A model generated the notes under the pieces. The model worked only from the letters and a program-made list of their open reading frames with translations, made no database searches and was not told where the DNA came from. From positions 23,665 through 87,664 of the forward strand of contig JAFYER010000008.1 of assembly GCA_017544165.1 (NCBI GenBank): 64,000 bases of DNA. Reading direction: 5' to 3'. This DNA comes from Bacilli bacterium. GTDB taxonomy: Bacteria > Bacillota_I > Bacilli_A > RF39 > UBA660. Both the position numbers and the translations under genes were made by a program. Every line of letters starts with the position of its first letter. Within the stretch, counting starts at the first letter, position 1. This document shows, piece by piece, positions 45,035-56,166 of this stretch.

Positions 45035-48000
45035 GTGGCTTATAAAAAAGAAAAATTTGGAGACTATCGCGAAAGAAGAAATTTCGCAAAATCGAAAAAC
45101 ACACTTGAACTTGCCGACCTTTTAGAAATTCAAAAAAAGAGTTATCAAAACTTTTTAGAAGTTGGAATCAAAGAGACTTTTGAGGATCTTTTTCCAGTTG
45201 AAAGTTTTACTGGTAACATATCTCTAGAATTTGGAGATTATTCTTTTGATGAACCAAGATATTCTATAAAGGAAGCAAAGGAAAGAATGGTTAACTATGC
45301 TGCACCTTTAAAGGTTCAAGCAAGACTATTCATTCATGAGACAGGTGAAGTAAAGGAACAAGAGATATTCCTAGGCGATATGCCACTTATGACAGATGCT
45401 GGAACATTTATCATAAATGGTGCTGAAAGAGTAATTGTTTCTCAACTTGTAAGAAGTCCATCTGTTTATTTCAAAAGAGAAATAGACAAAAATGGTCGTC
45501 GTATTATTAGTGGAGAAATTATTCCGAACAAAGGAACTTGGCTAGAATATGAAACAGATGCTAAGGATGTTTTATATGTTCGTATTGATCGTACTAGAAA
45601 AGTTGCAGTTACAACATTTTTAAGAGCACTTGGTTTATCTACGGATGAAGAGATTATTGAATTATTCGGAGACAATCCTTATATTCAAAATACTTTAGAA
45701 AAGGATTCTACAAATAATACTGATGAAGCGTTACTTGAAATCTATGAAAAATTAAGACCAGGAGAACCTGCAACTCTTGATTCATCAAAGAACCAATTGA
45801 TAACTAGATTCTTTGATCGTTTCCGTTATGATCTTGCTAAGGTTGGTCGTTATAAATTTAATAAGAAGTTAAATGTAACTGAAAGAATTTTAGGTTGCAC
45901 TTTAGCTGAAGATATTAAGGTCGGTAGAAAGGTTTATGCTAAGAAAGGCGATGTTATTACTAAAGCCTTACTTGAGGAATTAAAACCTGTTTTTGCTGAC
46001 GGATTTAATAAAAAAGAAGCTACAATCAATGAAGAGCTTGATGATTATAAGATGATTCAAACTCTTAAAGTATACGATAAATTAGATGGTAAGACAGTTA
46101 TTAACTTAATTGGTGTTGATACATCAGTTGAGGAAAAAAGACTTACTATTCCTGATGTATATGCATCTTTATCTTATTATATTGGTTTACATTATAATAT
46201 TGGTAATGAAGATGAAATTGACCATTTAGGAAATAGACGTGTTCGTCAAGTTGGTGAACTTATTGAAAACCAATTTAGAACTGGTATGGCTCGTATGGAA
46301 AGAGTAATTAGAGAAAGAATGACTACTCAAGAAATTGAGACGGTTACCCCAAAATCTCTAATTAACATTCGTCCTGTTACAGCAATATTAAAAGAATTCT
46401 TTGGTTCATCACAACTTTCTAAGTTTATGGATCAAGTAAACCCAATTGCTGAGCTTACTGATAAACGACGTCTATCATCTCTAGGGCCAGGAGGTCTTTC
46501 AAGAGAACGTGCTGGTATGGAAGTACGTGATGTTAACTCATCTCACTATGGTCGTATTTGTCCAATTGAATCACCAGAAGGTCAGAACATTGGTCTTATC
46601 ACATCCCTTGCTGGTTATGCTAAGATTAATGACTACGGCTTTATTATGACACCATATCATAAAGTTAAAGATGGTGTAGTTCAAGATGAAATAATTTATA
46701 TGACTGCTGATGAAGAAGCAGACTTCTACATATCTCAAGCAACAGTTAAACTTGATGATAAAAAACGTATTGTCGAAGATGAAGTAATCGTTCGTGTTAA
46801 TGGCGATAACGTTTTAGTTAAACGTGAAGAAGTCGATTATGTCGATGTAGCTCCAAGCCAAGTTGTATCTGTTACAACTAGCTGTATTCCATTCTTGGAA
46901 TTCGATGATGCTCGTCGTACACTAATGGGTGCTAACATGCAACGTCAAGCAGTACCACTACTTCAAACTGAAGCTCCAATTGTTGGAACTGGTGTTGAAT
47001 ATATTGCTGCTGCATCTTCAGGTAGCTGTATTGTAGCTAAAGCTGATGGTGTAGTTGACTATGCTGATAGCAAAAAGATTGTTATTAAAGTAGCAAATAG
47101 TAAAGATACATATTATTTAGCTAATTTTGAAAGAAGTAATGCCTCTACTTGTGTTAACCATCGTCCACTTGTTAAAGCTGGCGATAAAGTTCATAAAGGT
47201 CAAGTAATAGCAGACGGTCCTTCATGTAATGGTGGAGAACTTGCCTTAGGTAAGAATATGACTGTTGCATTCATGACTTATGAAGGTTATAACTATGAGG
47301 ATGCCGTAATATTAAATGAAAGATTAGTAAAAGATGATGTTTATACATCACTTCATATATCACACTATGATATCGAGTGCCGTGATACTAAATTAGGTCC
47401 AGAGGAAATTACAAGAGATATTCCAAATATTGGAGAAGATGCTCGTAAGAACTTAGATGCTGATGGTATTGTTCATATTGGTACCGAGGTTCATGAAGGT
47501 GATATTCTAGTTGGTAAAGTTACACCAAAAGGTGTTCAAGAGCTTACTAGTGAAGAAAAACTTTTACATGCTATCTTTGGTGAAAAGACTAGGGAAGTAA
47601 GAGATACATCTTTGCGTGTTGAGCATGGTGCTGATGGTATTGTTCACGACATTAAGATATACACTAAGGAAAATTCAGATGAACTTCCTGCTGGGGTATC
47701 AAAAATTATAAGAGTATATATTATTCAAAAACGTAAGATTCAAGTTGGTGACAAGATGTCTGGTCGTCATGGTAACAAAGGTGTTATTTCTCTTGTTTTA
47801 CCTGAGGAAGATATGCCATACATGCCAGATGGTCGTCCTGTTGATATCATGCTTAATCCACTTGGTGTTCCATCTCGTATGAACATCGGTCAAATCCTTG
47901 AAATTCACTTAGGGATGGCTGGTAAAAAGCTAGGTGTACATTATGCAACTCCAGTATTTGACTCTGCTACATGGGAAGATATCAGTGAAGAAATGAAAGA

Positions 48001-48658
48001 AGCTGGTATGAGCCCTGATGGTAAGATGATTTTACATGATGGACGTACTGGTGAGGCTTTTGATCATCCAATTTCTGTTGGTGTCATGTATATGATTAAA
48101 CTACACCACATGGTTGATGATAAATTACATGCAAGAGCAACTGGTCCATATAGTTTAGTTACTCAACAACCACTTGGAGGTAAAGCTCAATTTGGTGGTC
48201 AACGTTTTGGAGAAATGGAAGTTTGGGCACTTTATGCATATGGTGCTGCGCATGTTCTTCAAGAAATACTTACAGTTAAAGCTGATGACATTGTTGGTCG
48301 TGTTAAGGTATATGAAGCTTTAGTTAAAGGAAAACTTGTCAATCAAGCAGGCGTTCCAGAAAGCTTTAGAGTACTTGTTAAAGAATTTCAAGCATTAGGC
48401 CTTGATGTCGAAGTATTAAATAATGATGATGAAATCGTATCATTTAAGGAAATCGAAGAAAGTGATGAAAATGAAGGAGCACTTCGAATTGATGAAATCG
48501 ATTTGACAAAGGATATGGATACTCCAGAAGTTCCAGAACCTGAGGATGTTCCTGAAGAAGAACCTTACGAAGATGAGGAAGACGATGAAGTCGATTTCGA
48601 TGATTTGGAATTTCCAGATGTCTTAGATGGTATGGATGAGGAAGAAGGTGATCTATAA
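45035..48658 (+). CDS. rpoB: RNA polymerase beta subunit, with Asp at the rifampicin-site His position
   Basis: 1207 residues from GTG 45035 behind GGGGTGAG. All beta regions present; C-terminus has an acidic tail after [14 protein letters not shown]. The rifampicin cluster reads [29 protein letters not shown]. Residue 476 (E. coli position 526), normally His, is Asp, encoded GAT at 46460-46462; Ser531 equivalent is kept. H526D is a known high-level rifampicin-resistance change elsewhere. The rpoC ATG shares one base with its stop. Confidence 0.98.
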   Translation: MAYKKEKFGDYRERRNFAKSKNTLELADLLEIQKKSYQNFLEVGIKETFEDLFPVESFTGNISLEFGDYSFDEPRYSIKEAKERMVNYAAPLKVQARLFIHETGEVKEQEIFLGDMPLMTDAGTFIINGAERVIVSQLVRSPSVYFKREIDKNGRRIISGEIIPNKGTWLEYETDAKDVLYVRIDRTRKVAVTTFLRALGLSTDEEIIELFGDNPYIQNTLEKDSTNNTDEALLEIYEKLRPGEPATLDSSKNQLITRFFDRFRYDLAKVGRYKFNKKLNVTERILGCTLAEDIKVGRKVYAKKGDVITKALLEELKPVFADGFNKKEATINEELDDYKMIQTLKVYDKLDGKTVINLIGVDTSVEEKRLTIPDVYASLSYYIGLHYNIGNEDEIDHLGNRRVRQVGELIENQFRTGMARMERVIRERMTTQEIETVTPKSLINIRPVTAILKEFFGSSQLSKFMDQVNPIAELTDKRRLSSLGPGGLSRERAGMEVRDVNSSHYGRICPIESPEGQNIGLITSLAGYAKINDYGFIMTPYHKVKDGVVQDEIIYMTADEEADFYISQATVKLDDKKRIVEDEVIVRVNGDNVLVKREEVDYVDVAPSQVVSVTTSCIPFLEFDDARRTLMGANMQRQAVPLLQTEAPIVGTGVEYIAAASSGSCIVAKADGVVDYADSKKIVIKVANSKDTYYLANFERSNASTCVNHRPLVKAGDKVHKGQVIADGPSCNGGELALGKNMTVAFMTYEGYNYEDAVILNERLVKDDVYTSLHISHYDIECRDTKLGPEEITRDIPNIGEDARKNLDADGIVHIGTEVHEGDILVGKVTPKGVQELTSEEKLLHAIFGEKTREVRDTSLRVEHGADGIVHDIKIYTKENSDELPAGVSKIIRVYIIQKRKIQVGDKMSGRHGNKGVISLVLPEEDMPYMPDGRPVDIMLNPLGVPSRMNIGQILEIHLGMAGKKLGVHYATPVFDSATWEDISEEMKEAGMSPDGKMILHDGRTGEAFDHPISVGVMYMIKLHHMVDDKLHARATGPYSLVTQQPLGGKAQFGGQRFGEMEVWALYAYGAAHVLQEILTVKADDIVGRVKVYEALVKGKLVNQAGVPESFRVLVKEFQALGLDVEVLNNDDEIVSFKEIEESDENEGALRIDEIDLTKDMDTPEVPEPEDVPEEEPYEDEEDDEVDFDDLEFPDVLDGMDEEEGDL

Positions 48659-51600
48659 TGATAGATGTTAGTAATTTTAAAGGTATTAGAGTATCGATTG
48701 CCTCTCCTGAAAAAATAAGAAGTTGGTCTTACGGTGAAGTAAAAAAACCTGAGACTATCAATTACCGTACATTAAAACCTGAAAGAGACGGATTATTTTG
48801 CGAAAAAATATTTGGTCCTACTAAAGACTTTGAATGTAGTTGCGGTAAATATAAAAGATTAAGATATAAAAATATTATATGTGATCGTTGTGGTGTTGAA
48901 GTAACACTATCAAAGGTAAGAAGAGAAAGAATGGGGCACATTGAACTTGCTGCTCCTTGCTCTCACATCTGGTTCTTTAAGGGTGTACCTTCAAAAATGG
49001 GTCTTGTTTTGGATATGTCTCCAAGAGACCTTGAAGAAGTTTTATACTTTGTAAGTTATGTAGTAATAGATCCAGGAAATGCACCACTTGAAGCTAAACA
49101 AACATTATCTGATAAAGAATATCGGATGCTATATGAAAAATATGGTAATTCATTTAAAGTAGGTATGGGTGCGGAAGCTATTCGTGAACTTTTAAAACAA
49201 GTTGATCTTGAAAAAGAAGTTGAAGCTGTTCGCACAGAACTTGAAAATACAACAGGTCAAAAGAGAATTCGTCTTGTTAAAAGACTTGATTGCTTAGTAT
49301 CTTTCTTAGAGAGTGGTAATCGTCCTGAATGGATGGTTCTTGAAGTACTACCTGTTATTCCACCTGAACTTCGTCCAATGATTCAACTAGATGGTGGAAG
49401 ATTTGCAACATCAGATTTAAATGACTTATATCGTCGTATAATTAATAGAAATAATCGTTTAAAGAAACTACTTGAACTTGGAGCTCCTTCAATCATTGTT
49501 CAAAATGAAAAAAGAATGCTTCAAGAAGCTGTAGATTCCCTTTTAGATAATGGTCGAAGAGGAAGAAGTATTACTTCAGCATCTAATAGACCACTTAAGA
49601 GTTTATCTTCAATGTTAAAAGGAAAACAAGGCCGTTTCCGTCAAAACTTACTTGGAAAACGTGTTGACTATTCAGGACGTTCCGTTATTGTTGTTGGTCC
49701 ATCACTTAAGATGTACCAATGTGGTCTTCCAAAAGAAATGGCTCTTGAATTATTTAAACCACATGTAATTAATGGAATTGTTGAAAGAGGTCTTGCTCAC
49801 AATATCAAGGGTGCTAAGAAATTAATCGAAGCGCGTGATGAGAGCGTATGGGATATTGTTGAAGATGTTATTACTGAACATCCAGTATTATTAAACCGTG
49901 CGCCAACTCTCCATAGACTTGGTATTCAAGCATTCGAACCTAAATTAATTGGTGGTAAAGCTATTCGTCTTCACCCACTTGTATGTGCAGCATTTAATGC
50001 TGACTTCGATGGTGACCAAATGGCTGTCCACGTTCCTCTTTCTGAAGAAGCTAAAGCTGAAGCTAGACTTTTGATGTTAGGTGCTAATAACATCCTTAAC
50101 CCTAAAGATGGCAAACCAATCGTTACACCATCACAAGATATGGTATTAGGTAACTGCTATTTAACAATTGAAAAAGCTGGCGAAGAAGGGGAAGCTAGGG
50201 TATTTAAAGATCCTAATGAAGCTTTAATGGCTTATGAAAGAAGAGAAATAACCCTTCATACAAGAATTGTTGTTCCCGCAGGTAGTTTCAAACATAAATT
50301 ATTTACTGAAGAACAACAAGATATGTATTTAGTTACAACAGTAGGTAAGATTAAGTTTAATGAAATTTTACCTGACTCATTCCCATTTGTTAATGACAAT
50401 ACAAAGGATAATATCGAAGGTATTACGCCAATGAAATATTTCCTACCTAAGGGTTCTAATATTCCTGAGGAAGTTAAGAAGATGCCTTTAGTTAATCCGT
50501 TTGTCAAGGGAACATTAAAGAGCCTTATTGCGCAAGTGTTCAAAAGATATAAGACAACTGAGACTTCAATATTCCTAGATAAATTAAAAGATCAAGGATT
50601 TAAATATTCAACAATCGCTGGTATTACAGTATCTTATGCTGATATTAAGACTACTGATAAAAAGGCAGAAATTGTTGCCGAAGCTGAAGCAAATGTTGAA
50701 AAGATTAATAAACAATATCGTAAAGGTTTAATTACCGAAAGTGAAAGATATCAAGAAGTAATTAATAATTGGGCTGCTGCTACTGATAAAGTTAAAAATG
50801 AACTTAAAAAGATTAGTACAGACGATTACGATAACCCAATCTTTATGATGATGAACTCTGGAGCTCGTGGTGAGATTTCTAACTTTACTCAACTTGCTGG
50901 TATGCGTGGACTTATGGCTAAACCGAATGGTGAAACCGTTGAAATTCCAATTCTTTCATGCTTTATGGAAGGTCTTGGAGTATCAGAATTCTTCTTATCA
51001 AGCCATGGTACTAGAAAAGGTGCTGCTGATACAGCACTAAAGACAGCTGACTCTGGTTATTTGACAAGAAGACTTGTCGATGTTGCACAAGATATTATTG
51101 TAAGAGAATACGACTGTGGTTCAATCCAAGGAGTTGTAGTTAAAGATTTAATCAATGAAAAAGATGGTTCTGTTATCGAGCCGCTTGAAGAACGTATTTT
51201 AGGTAGATTCTCCGCTAAAAAGATTATTAATCCTGAAACTAAGGAAGTTATTCTTGAAGCTGGTGAAATGATTACGGAAAATATTTGTTCAAAGATTAAA
51301 AAAGCTGGTATTACTAAAGTTGAAATCAGAAGTGCTTTAACTTGTAAGGCTGATGGCGGCGTATGTCAAAAGTGTTATGGACGTAACCTTGCTACTGGTA
51401 ACTTAGTTGAAACAGGCGAAGCTGTTGGTGTCATGGCTGCTCAATCTGTTGGTGAACCAGGTACCCAACTTACAATGCGTACATTCCATACCGGTGGTGT
51501 AGCTTCTTCTGAAGATATTACACAAGGTCTTCCAAGAGTCGAAGAATTATTCGAAGCTAGAACTCCTAAATATAAAGCAACAATTGCGGAGATTTCCGGT

Positions 51601-52347
51601 AAAGTTACTTTAATTAATGATAATAATGGTAAATATGTTATAACTGTTGAAAATGAAGCTGGTGCTCGTGAGCATACAACTAATTACAATATGAAATTAA
51701 GAGTTGCGGTTGGCGATGAAGTAAATGCGGGTGATAAACTAACCGAAGGTGTTATTGCTCCAAAAGAATTACTTGCTGTTACAGATCCACTTACAGCGCA
51801 AGAATACATCTTAAAGGAAATTCAAAGTGTGTATAAACTTCAAGGTGTTGATATCAATGATAAACATATTGAAATTATTGTTAAGAGAATGATTAACAAG
51901 ATGAAGATTGTTGATCCTGGTGATACGGAATTTGTCGAAGGTTTAACTGTTTCAATGAAGGCATTTATCGAAGGAAACAAACCAGTACTTTTAAATGGTG
52001 GTGTTCCTGCGAAGGGCAATCCAATTATGCTTGGTATTACTAAATCATCACTTGAAACAGATTCATTCTTATCTGCTGCATCATTCCAAGAGACTACAAG
52101 AGTTCTTACTGATGCTGCTATTAAAGGTAAGATTGATTACTTAAAGGGATTAAAAGAAAATGTTATCATTGGTAAATTAATTCCGGCTGGTACTGGAGCT
52201 TCTGAATATGCAAATGTTGACATTGCTTTAGAAAAACAATTCTTAGTTGATGATGCGGCTGATGCTCTTGAAAATACATTAATGGATGAAACTGAGGATA
52301 CAGTTGAACCAGAAAAAGAAGATATCAAACTAGATGTCGAAGAATAA
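48658..52347 (+). CDS. rpoC: RNA polymerase beta' subunit
   Basis: 1229 residues. Zinc ribbon [20 protein letters not shown] near the N-terminus, catalytic Mg site [12 protein letters not shown], bridge/trigger region [20 protein letters not shown] and [29 protein letters not shown], second zinc site [13 protein letters not shown]. Normal Firmicutes architecture with no large insertion. Acidic C-terminal tail like that of RpoB. Ends at a strong terminator. Confidence 0.98.
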   Translation: MIDVSNFKGIRVSIASPEKIRSWSYGEVKKPETINYRTLKPERDGLFCEKIFGPTKDFECSCGKYKRLRYKNIICDRCGVEVTLSKVRRERMGHIELAAPCSHIWFFKGVPSKMGLVLDMSPRDLEEVLYFVSYVVIDPGNAPLEAKQTLSDKEYRMLYEKYGNSFKVGMGAEAIRELLKQVDLEKEVEAVRTELENTTGQKRIRLVKRLDCLVSFLESGNRPEWMVLEVLPVIPPELRPMIQLDGGRFATSDLNDLYRRIINRNNRLKKLLELGAPSIIVQNEKRMLQEAVDSLLDNGRRGRSITSASNRPLKSLSSMLKGKQGRFRQNLLGKRVDYSGRSVIVVGPSLKMYQCGLPKEMALELFKPHVINGIVERGLAHNIKGAKKLIEARDESVWDIVEDVITEHPVLLNRAPTLHRLGIQAFEPKLIGGKAIRLHPLVCAAFNADFDGDQMAVHVPLSEEAKAEARLLMLGANNILNPKDGKPIVTPSQDMVLGNCYLTIEKAGEEGEARVFKDPNEALMAYERREITLHTRIVVPAGSFKHKLFTEEQQDMYLVTTVGKIKFNEILPDSFPFVNDNTKDNIEGITPMKYFLPKGSNIPEEVKKMPLVNPFVKGTLKSLIAQVFKRYKTTETSIFLDKLKDQGFKYSTIAGITVSYADIKTTDKKAEIVAEAEANVEKINKQYRKGLITESERYQEVINNWAAATDKVKNELKKISTDDYDNPIFMMMNSGARGEISNFTQLAGMRGLMAKPNGETVEIPILSCFMEGLGVSEFFLSSHGTRKGAADTALKTADSGYLTRRLVDVAQDIIVREYDCGSIQGVVVKDLINEKDGSVIEPLEERILGRFSAKKIINPETKEVILEAGEMITENICSKIKKAGITKVEIRSALTCKADGGVCQKCYGRNLATGNLVETGEAVGVMAAQSVGEPGTQLTMRTFHTGGVASSEDITQGLPRVEELFEARTPKYKATIAEISGKVTLINDNNGKYVITVENEAGAREHTTNYNMKLRVAVGDEVNAGDKLTEGVIAPKELLAVTDPLTAQEYILKEIQSVYKLQGVDINDKHIEIIVKRMINKMKIVDPGDTEFVEGLTVSMKAFIEGNKPVLLNGGVPAKGNPIMLGITKSSLETDSFLSAASFQETTRVLTDAAIKGKIDYLKGLKENVIIGKLIPAGTGASEYANVDIALEKQFLVDDAADALENTLMDETEDTVEPEKEDIKLDVEE

Positions 52348-52351
52348 TATT

Positions 52352-52381
52352 AACGTCAAGAAATTAACTTGACGTTTTTTT
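52352..52381 (+). terminator. Terminator of rpoBC
   Basis: AACGTCAAG pairs with CTTGACGTT over a 7-base loop, followed by T's. Confidence 0.95.
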
Positions 52382-52439
52382 CTGCTTTTTTTTGAAAAAT
52401 AATGATATAATTAAATTAACAATAAGGTAGGTTGATAAA

Positions 52440-54158
52440 ATGAATAATGAAAATCAAAACATTGAAATAAATCCAAACGTTGATGTGAATCAAAATATGG
52501 GATTAAATCAAAACGTTGAACTAGGACAAAATATGAATATTAGTCCGGAGATTAATAGTGTGCCAAATAATGATAAGCCTAAAAAAAGTTCTTCAGGAAC
52601 TGCTATAGTACTGATTATTATTTGCTTATTAATTGCTGGAGGAGTAGCATTATATTTCTTTAAGGATTCTTTATTTGGTAACAAGAATGTTACAAATAAT
52701 ACTACAAACACAACAAACACTACACCAGTAGAGTTAAAAGCAAGTTATCGCCTTAATGGTAACGGACTTAATGATTTTGACATAGCATTTATGCAAATTG
52801 AGAATAATGGCAAAAACAAAGTATATAGTCCACTTTCTATCAAATATGCGTTATATATGTTAGATGAAGCTGCTGATGGTGATACTAAAGTTCAACTTGA
52901 TGCAATTCTTGGCGATTATAAAGTTTATACGTATCCTAACAGTGCAAACATGAGTTTTGCTAATGCTATGTTTATTAAAAATGACTATAAAGAAAAAATA
53001 TTGAGTAGTTATGTTGATACTTTAAAAAGTAAATATAGTGCTGAGGTAAAATATGATTCATTTGAAAATCCGGATACATTAAATAGCTGGATTAAAGATA
53101 AAACACTTAAATTAATTGACGAAATGTTTGATGAAAGTATATCTGAATATGATTATTTCTTAGTAAATGCTTTAGCTATTGATATGGAATGGGTTAACAA
53201 GATTCAAAAATTAAATGATGATTATTATTTCCAACTTGATCATGCATCTGTTAATTTAGGCGATGATGATAAAACTACTGGTTTTTATGTTTCAGCTCTT
53301 GCTAGCTCTGGATATCGTTCTATTGATTTTGATGGAGATTTTAAAGCTGCAACGGTTGAATTGGCAGCTGTTGCTAACAAATATGATATCATTAGTGAAC
53401 TTGGAGAAGAGAATATTAGAAGTACAGTTCAAACTGAATACGAAAAGTTTGTAGAAGAATATGGTGAAGATGAACGTTTCAATATTGACACCTTTATTGA
53501 AGAATTAAAATCAAACTATAAAAAAACAAGTAGTTCAACAGACTTTTTATTCTATAATAATGATGATATTAAAGTTTTTGCAAAAGATTTAAAAACGTAT
53601 AACAATAAGACCTTACAATATGTGGGCATTATGCCAAAAAATGTATCTTTGACTGATTACATAAAGAATATAGATGCTACTAAGGTTAATACATTAATTT
53701 CAAGTCTTAAAACGCTTGATTTAAATAGTTTTGAAGATGGATATTTAACATATGTTCATGGAAGAATTCCTATTTTTGAATATGAATATGAGTTAGATTT
53801 ACTTGAAGATCTTAAAACCATGGGTATTAAAGACGCCTTTGATGTAGAAAAAGCAAATTTATCAAAAATGACTAGTGCACCATCATATATTGCTAGTGCA
53901 AAACATAAAGCTAATATTAATTTTTCAAATGATGGCATTAAAGCCGCAGCAGCAACTACTCTTGGCGGCAAGGGGGCTGCAGCATTAGAATTTGATTACT
54001 ATTTTGATATTCCAGTAATAGAAATAGATTTAACATTTGATAATCCATATTTATATATAATAAGGGATAAAGATACTGGTGAAGTATGGTTTGCAGGTGC
54101 AGTTTATGAACCAACAAAGTATACTGACGAAATAAATAAGGTTTTTCAAGATTGGTAA
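52440..54158 (+). CDS. Membrane-anchored serpin
   Basis: 572 residues, ATG behind AAGGTAGG. Residues 1-55 are Asn/Gln-rich with a degenerate repeat of NQN(M/V); a helix (TAIVLIIICLLIAGGVALYFF) anchors it; a Thr/Asn linker precedes the serpin domain. Serpin blocks: VYSPLSIKYALYMLDEAADG, LVNALAIDMEWVNKI, and the C-terminus NPYLYIIRDKDTGEVWFAGAVYEP. The reactive-loop hinge reads NFSNDGIKAAAATTLGG: the small-residue P12-P9 (AAAA) of inhibitory serpins is present, but P14 is Ile instead of Thr/Ser. A secreted bacterial serpin may block host or competitor proteases. The TATAAT before it and a terminator after make a single-gene unit. Confidence 0.88.
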   Translation: MNNENQNIEINPNVDVNQNMGLNQNVELGQNMNISPEINSVPNNDKPKKSSSGTAIVLIIICLLIAGGVALYFFKDSLFGNKNVTNNTTNTTNTTPVELKASYRLNGNGLNDFDIAFMQIENNGKNKVYSPLSIKYALYMLDEAADGDTKVQLDAILGDYKVYTYPNSANMSFANAMFIKNDYKEKILSSYVDTLKSKYSAEVKYDSFENPDTLNSWIKDKTLKLIDEMFDESISEYDYFLVNALAIDMEWVNKIQKLNDDYYFQLDHASVNLGDDDKTTGFYVSALASSGYRSIDFDGDFKAATVELAAVANKYDIISELGEENIRSTVQTEYEKFVEEYGEDERFNIDTFIEELKSNYKKTSSSTDFLFYNNDDIKVFAKDLKTYNNKTLQYVGIMPKNVSLTDYIKNIDATKVNTLISSLKTLDLNSFEDGYLTYVHGRIPIFEYEYELDLLEDLKTMGIKDAFDVEKANLSKMTSAPSYIASAKHKANINFSNDGIKAAAATTLGGKGAAALEFDYYFDIPVIEIDLTFDNPYLYIIRDKDTGEVWFAGAVYEPTKYTDEINKVFQDW

Positions 54159-54168
54159 AAGATAAAAT

Positions 54169-54198
54169 AATTCACTATTATGGTGAATTGTTTTTTTT
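54169..54198 (+). terminator. Terminator after serpin
   Basis: AATTCAC pairs with GTGAATT, then a T-run. Confidence 0.85.
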
Positions 54199-54208
54199 AC
54201 AAGAATTG

Positions 54209-54236
54209 TTAGCACTTATGCATTGACAAGTGCTAA
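54209..54236 (+). promoter_or_regulatory. CIRCE-like operator 1 (10-base spacer)
   Basis: TTAGCACTT and AAGTGCTAA flank 10 bases, one more than the CIRCE consensus spacer. It covers the -35 TTGACA (54223-54228). Confidence 0.85.
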
Positions 54237-54251
54237 TTTGCATAATATAAT
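54223..54251 (+). promoter_or_regulatory. hrcA operon promoter
   Basis: TTGACA, exactly 17 bases, TATAAT; the start is expected near 54258, inside the second CIRCE. Confidence 0.9.
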
Positions 54252-54255
54252 AATG

Positions 54256-54282
54256 TTAGCACTTTGATAAAGAAAGTGCTAG
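54256..54282 (+). promoter_or_regulatory. CIRCE operator 2 (canonical)
   Basis: TTAGCACTT-N9-AAGTGCTAG, the standard 27-base CIRCE. HrcA bound here would block initiation; with copy 1 over the -35 the promoter is doubly covered. Confidence 0.92.
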
Positions 54283-54294
54283 AAAGGTTATGTT

Positions 54295-55302
54295 ATGGAT
54301 AAACGCCAAGAAAATCTACTTAAGGCAATTGTCGAGACTTACGTTAAAACAATAAAGCCCGTTGGTAGCAAAGCATTGTGCCAAAAATTTCATTGTTCAA
54401 GTGCAACAATTCGTAATGAAATGGCTGTTTTAGAAAGTCTAGGTTATATTGAGAAAAATCACATTTCCTCAGGTCGTGTTCCTAGTGAACTTGGATATAA
54501 ATATTATGTCGATAACTTGATGGAACCAGAAAAGCTTACTGGTAGTGATATGTTAAAACTTCAAACAATCGTTAAAAACCATGATTTAGTATTATCCGAT
54601 GCTATCAATAAATGTATGGAAATAATTAGTGATCTTACTAACTATGCTTCCATCGTATTAGGAAATAAGGCATCAGATAATCATTTAAAGCAAGTAAGTG
54701 TAATTCCTATCGAAGATGGAAAAATAGTTGCTCTTGTAGTATCCGATAAAGGTATTGTCGAAAATAAGCAATTTACGCTTCCTGATAACACCGATATTAA
54801 GGAATTAATTAAAACAAGTGAAATAATTAATAAGATGCTGATTGGTACTCCGATAAATGAAGTTGCTAAAAGGTTAGAACTCGAGATTAAGCCAGTTATA
54901 GCAAATCAAATAAGAGAGTATGAAGCAGTATATAACATCTTTTATAATGCATTTAATGACTTTGCTGCTGATAATCATAGTGACTTTACAACTCATGGTC
55001 GGGTTAAAATATTAGAGCAACCAGAATATAGTGATAGTGAGTCAATTAAAAAAATTGCTTATAAGTTAGATGATGAAAAGTTTATGAAACATACAATTGA
55101 AAAAGATAGTGATGACATAAACATTTATATTGGTGAAGATTCCGATGTCGATAATAATACGACTGTCATCAAAAGAAAGTATGATATTAATGGGCAAACC
55201 GGAACAATAGCCATAATCGGACCAAAAAGAATGGAATATGCAAGAGTTATGAGTCTTTTAGATTACGCTCTTGAGGAAATTAAAAAGAAGGATGGTAAAT
55301 AG
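54295..55302 (+). CDS. hrcA: Heat-shock repressor HrcA
   Basis: 335 residues, RBS AGAAAGG. N-terminal winged helix (LLKAIVETYVKTIKPVGSKALCQKFHCSSATIRNEMAVLESLGYI), then a GAF-like dimerisation domain and C-terminal IGPKRMEYARVMSLLDYALEEI. HrcA binds CIRCE and needs GroEL folding, so it is freed when chaperones are short. It heads its own operon. Confidence 0.97.
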   Translation: MDKRQENLLKAIVETYVKTIKPVGSKALCQKFHCSSATIRNEMAVLESLGYIEKNHISSGRVPSELGYKYYVDNLMEPEKLTGSDMLKLQTIVKNHDLVLSDAINKCMEIISDLTNYASIVLGNKASDNHLKQVSVIPIEDGKIVALVVSDKGIVENKQFTLPDNTDIKELIKTSEIINKMLIGTPINEVAKRLELEIKPVIANQIREYEAVYNIFYNAFNDFAADNHSDFTTHGRVKILEQPEYSDSESIKKIAYKLDDEKFMKHTIEKDSDDINIYIGEDSDVDNNTTVIKRKYDINGQTGTIAIIGPKRMEYARVMSLLDYALEEIKKKDGK

Positions 55303-55814
55303 TGAAAGAAGAACATGCTAAAAAAGTAAAAAAGGTTATTAAAAAGGCCAAAAAACCTAATCCTGAAATAGAAAAATTGAATAAAGAAAAAGCTGAACTT
55401 ATGGATAAAGTTTTAAGACTTACAGCTGAGATGCAAAACATGAATCGTCGTTTTAATGAAGAAAAAGCTAATATCTATAAGTATGATGGTGAAAAACTTA
55501 TCAAAGAATTATTACCAATACTTGATAATTTTGAAAGAGCCATTGCTCTTGATGATGATAATTTAACTGATGAGCTTTCTAAATTTCTAGCAGGATTTAA
55601 GATGATTTATACATCGCTTCTTAGTCTACTTAATAATATGGGTGTTCATGAAATCGAAGCTTTAGGTAAAGAGTTTGATCCTAATACTATGGAAGCTATC
55701 ATGACCACTAGTATTATGGAAGAAGAGCAAAACGTTGTTGTTGACGTTATGCAAAAGGGTTATATGTATAACGATAAAGTTATCCGTGTAGCTATGGTGA
55801 AAGTTAATGAATAA
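55302..55814 (+). CDS. grpE: Nucleotide exchange factor GrpE
   Basis: 170 residues from GTG sharing one base with the hrcA stop. Lys-rich coiled-coil start, then the GrpE core LLPILDNFERAI and C-terminal beta domain with GKEFDPNTMEAIMTT, YMYNDKVIRVAMVKV. It swaps ADP for ATP on DnaK. Confidence 0.96.
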   Translation: MKEEHAKKVKKVIKKAKKPNPEIEKLNKEKAELMDKVLRLTAEMQNMNRRFNEEKANIYKYDGEKLIKELLPILDNFERAIALDDDNLTDELSKFLAGFKMIYTSLLSLLNNMGVHEIEALGKEFDPNTMEAIMTTSIMEEEQNVVVDVMQKGYMYNDKVIRVAMVKVNE

Positions 55815-56166
55815 AAAGAAAAAATTAGATAGGTTATTAGCAATGCCGCTTATGTTAAGCGCTTCATTAGGCTTAAGTGGCTATTCTTTAGATTTTGATG
55901 AAGATGATTTAAAGTTTGCTAATAATAGTAAGGTACAGGATGTTATTTTTCATACATATGCAGATATTATGAAATCATATACGATTACAGATAAAAGTAA
56001 ACAAGATGCATTTATTGAAATAACTAGTACGAATTTTCAATTTAGACTTTTAACACTTTCACCTGAAGAACAAGAATATGTTAAGAAAAAAGTATCTGAG
56101 GTTTTAAGAAAACCAGAAGATGAAGAACCAATGATTTTAAAAAGAAGAAAGGATGATAAAAAATGA
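55807..56166 (+). CDS. Unknown protein embedded between grpE and dnaK
   Basis: 119 residues overlapping grpE by 8 bases and dnaK by 4, so translation is coupled on both sides. After KKKK a hydrophobic stretch ([21 protein letters not shown]) is followed by charged helices with [32 protein letters not shown] and a basic C-terminus ([10 protein letters not shown]). No family recognised. Most Bacilli have dnaK next to grpE. Its place in the CIRCE operon predicts heat induction and perhaps chaperone-related function. Confidence 0.75.
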   Translation: MNKKKKLDRLLAMPLMLSASLGLSGYSLDFDEDDLKFANNSKVQDVIFHTYADIMKSYTITDKSKQDAFIEITSTNFQFRLLTLSPEEQEYVKKKVSEVLRKPEDEEPMILKRRKDDKK

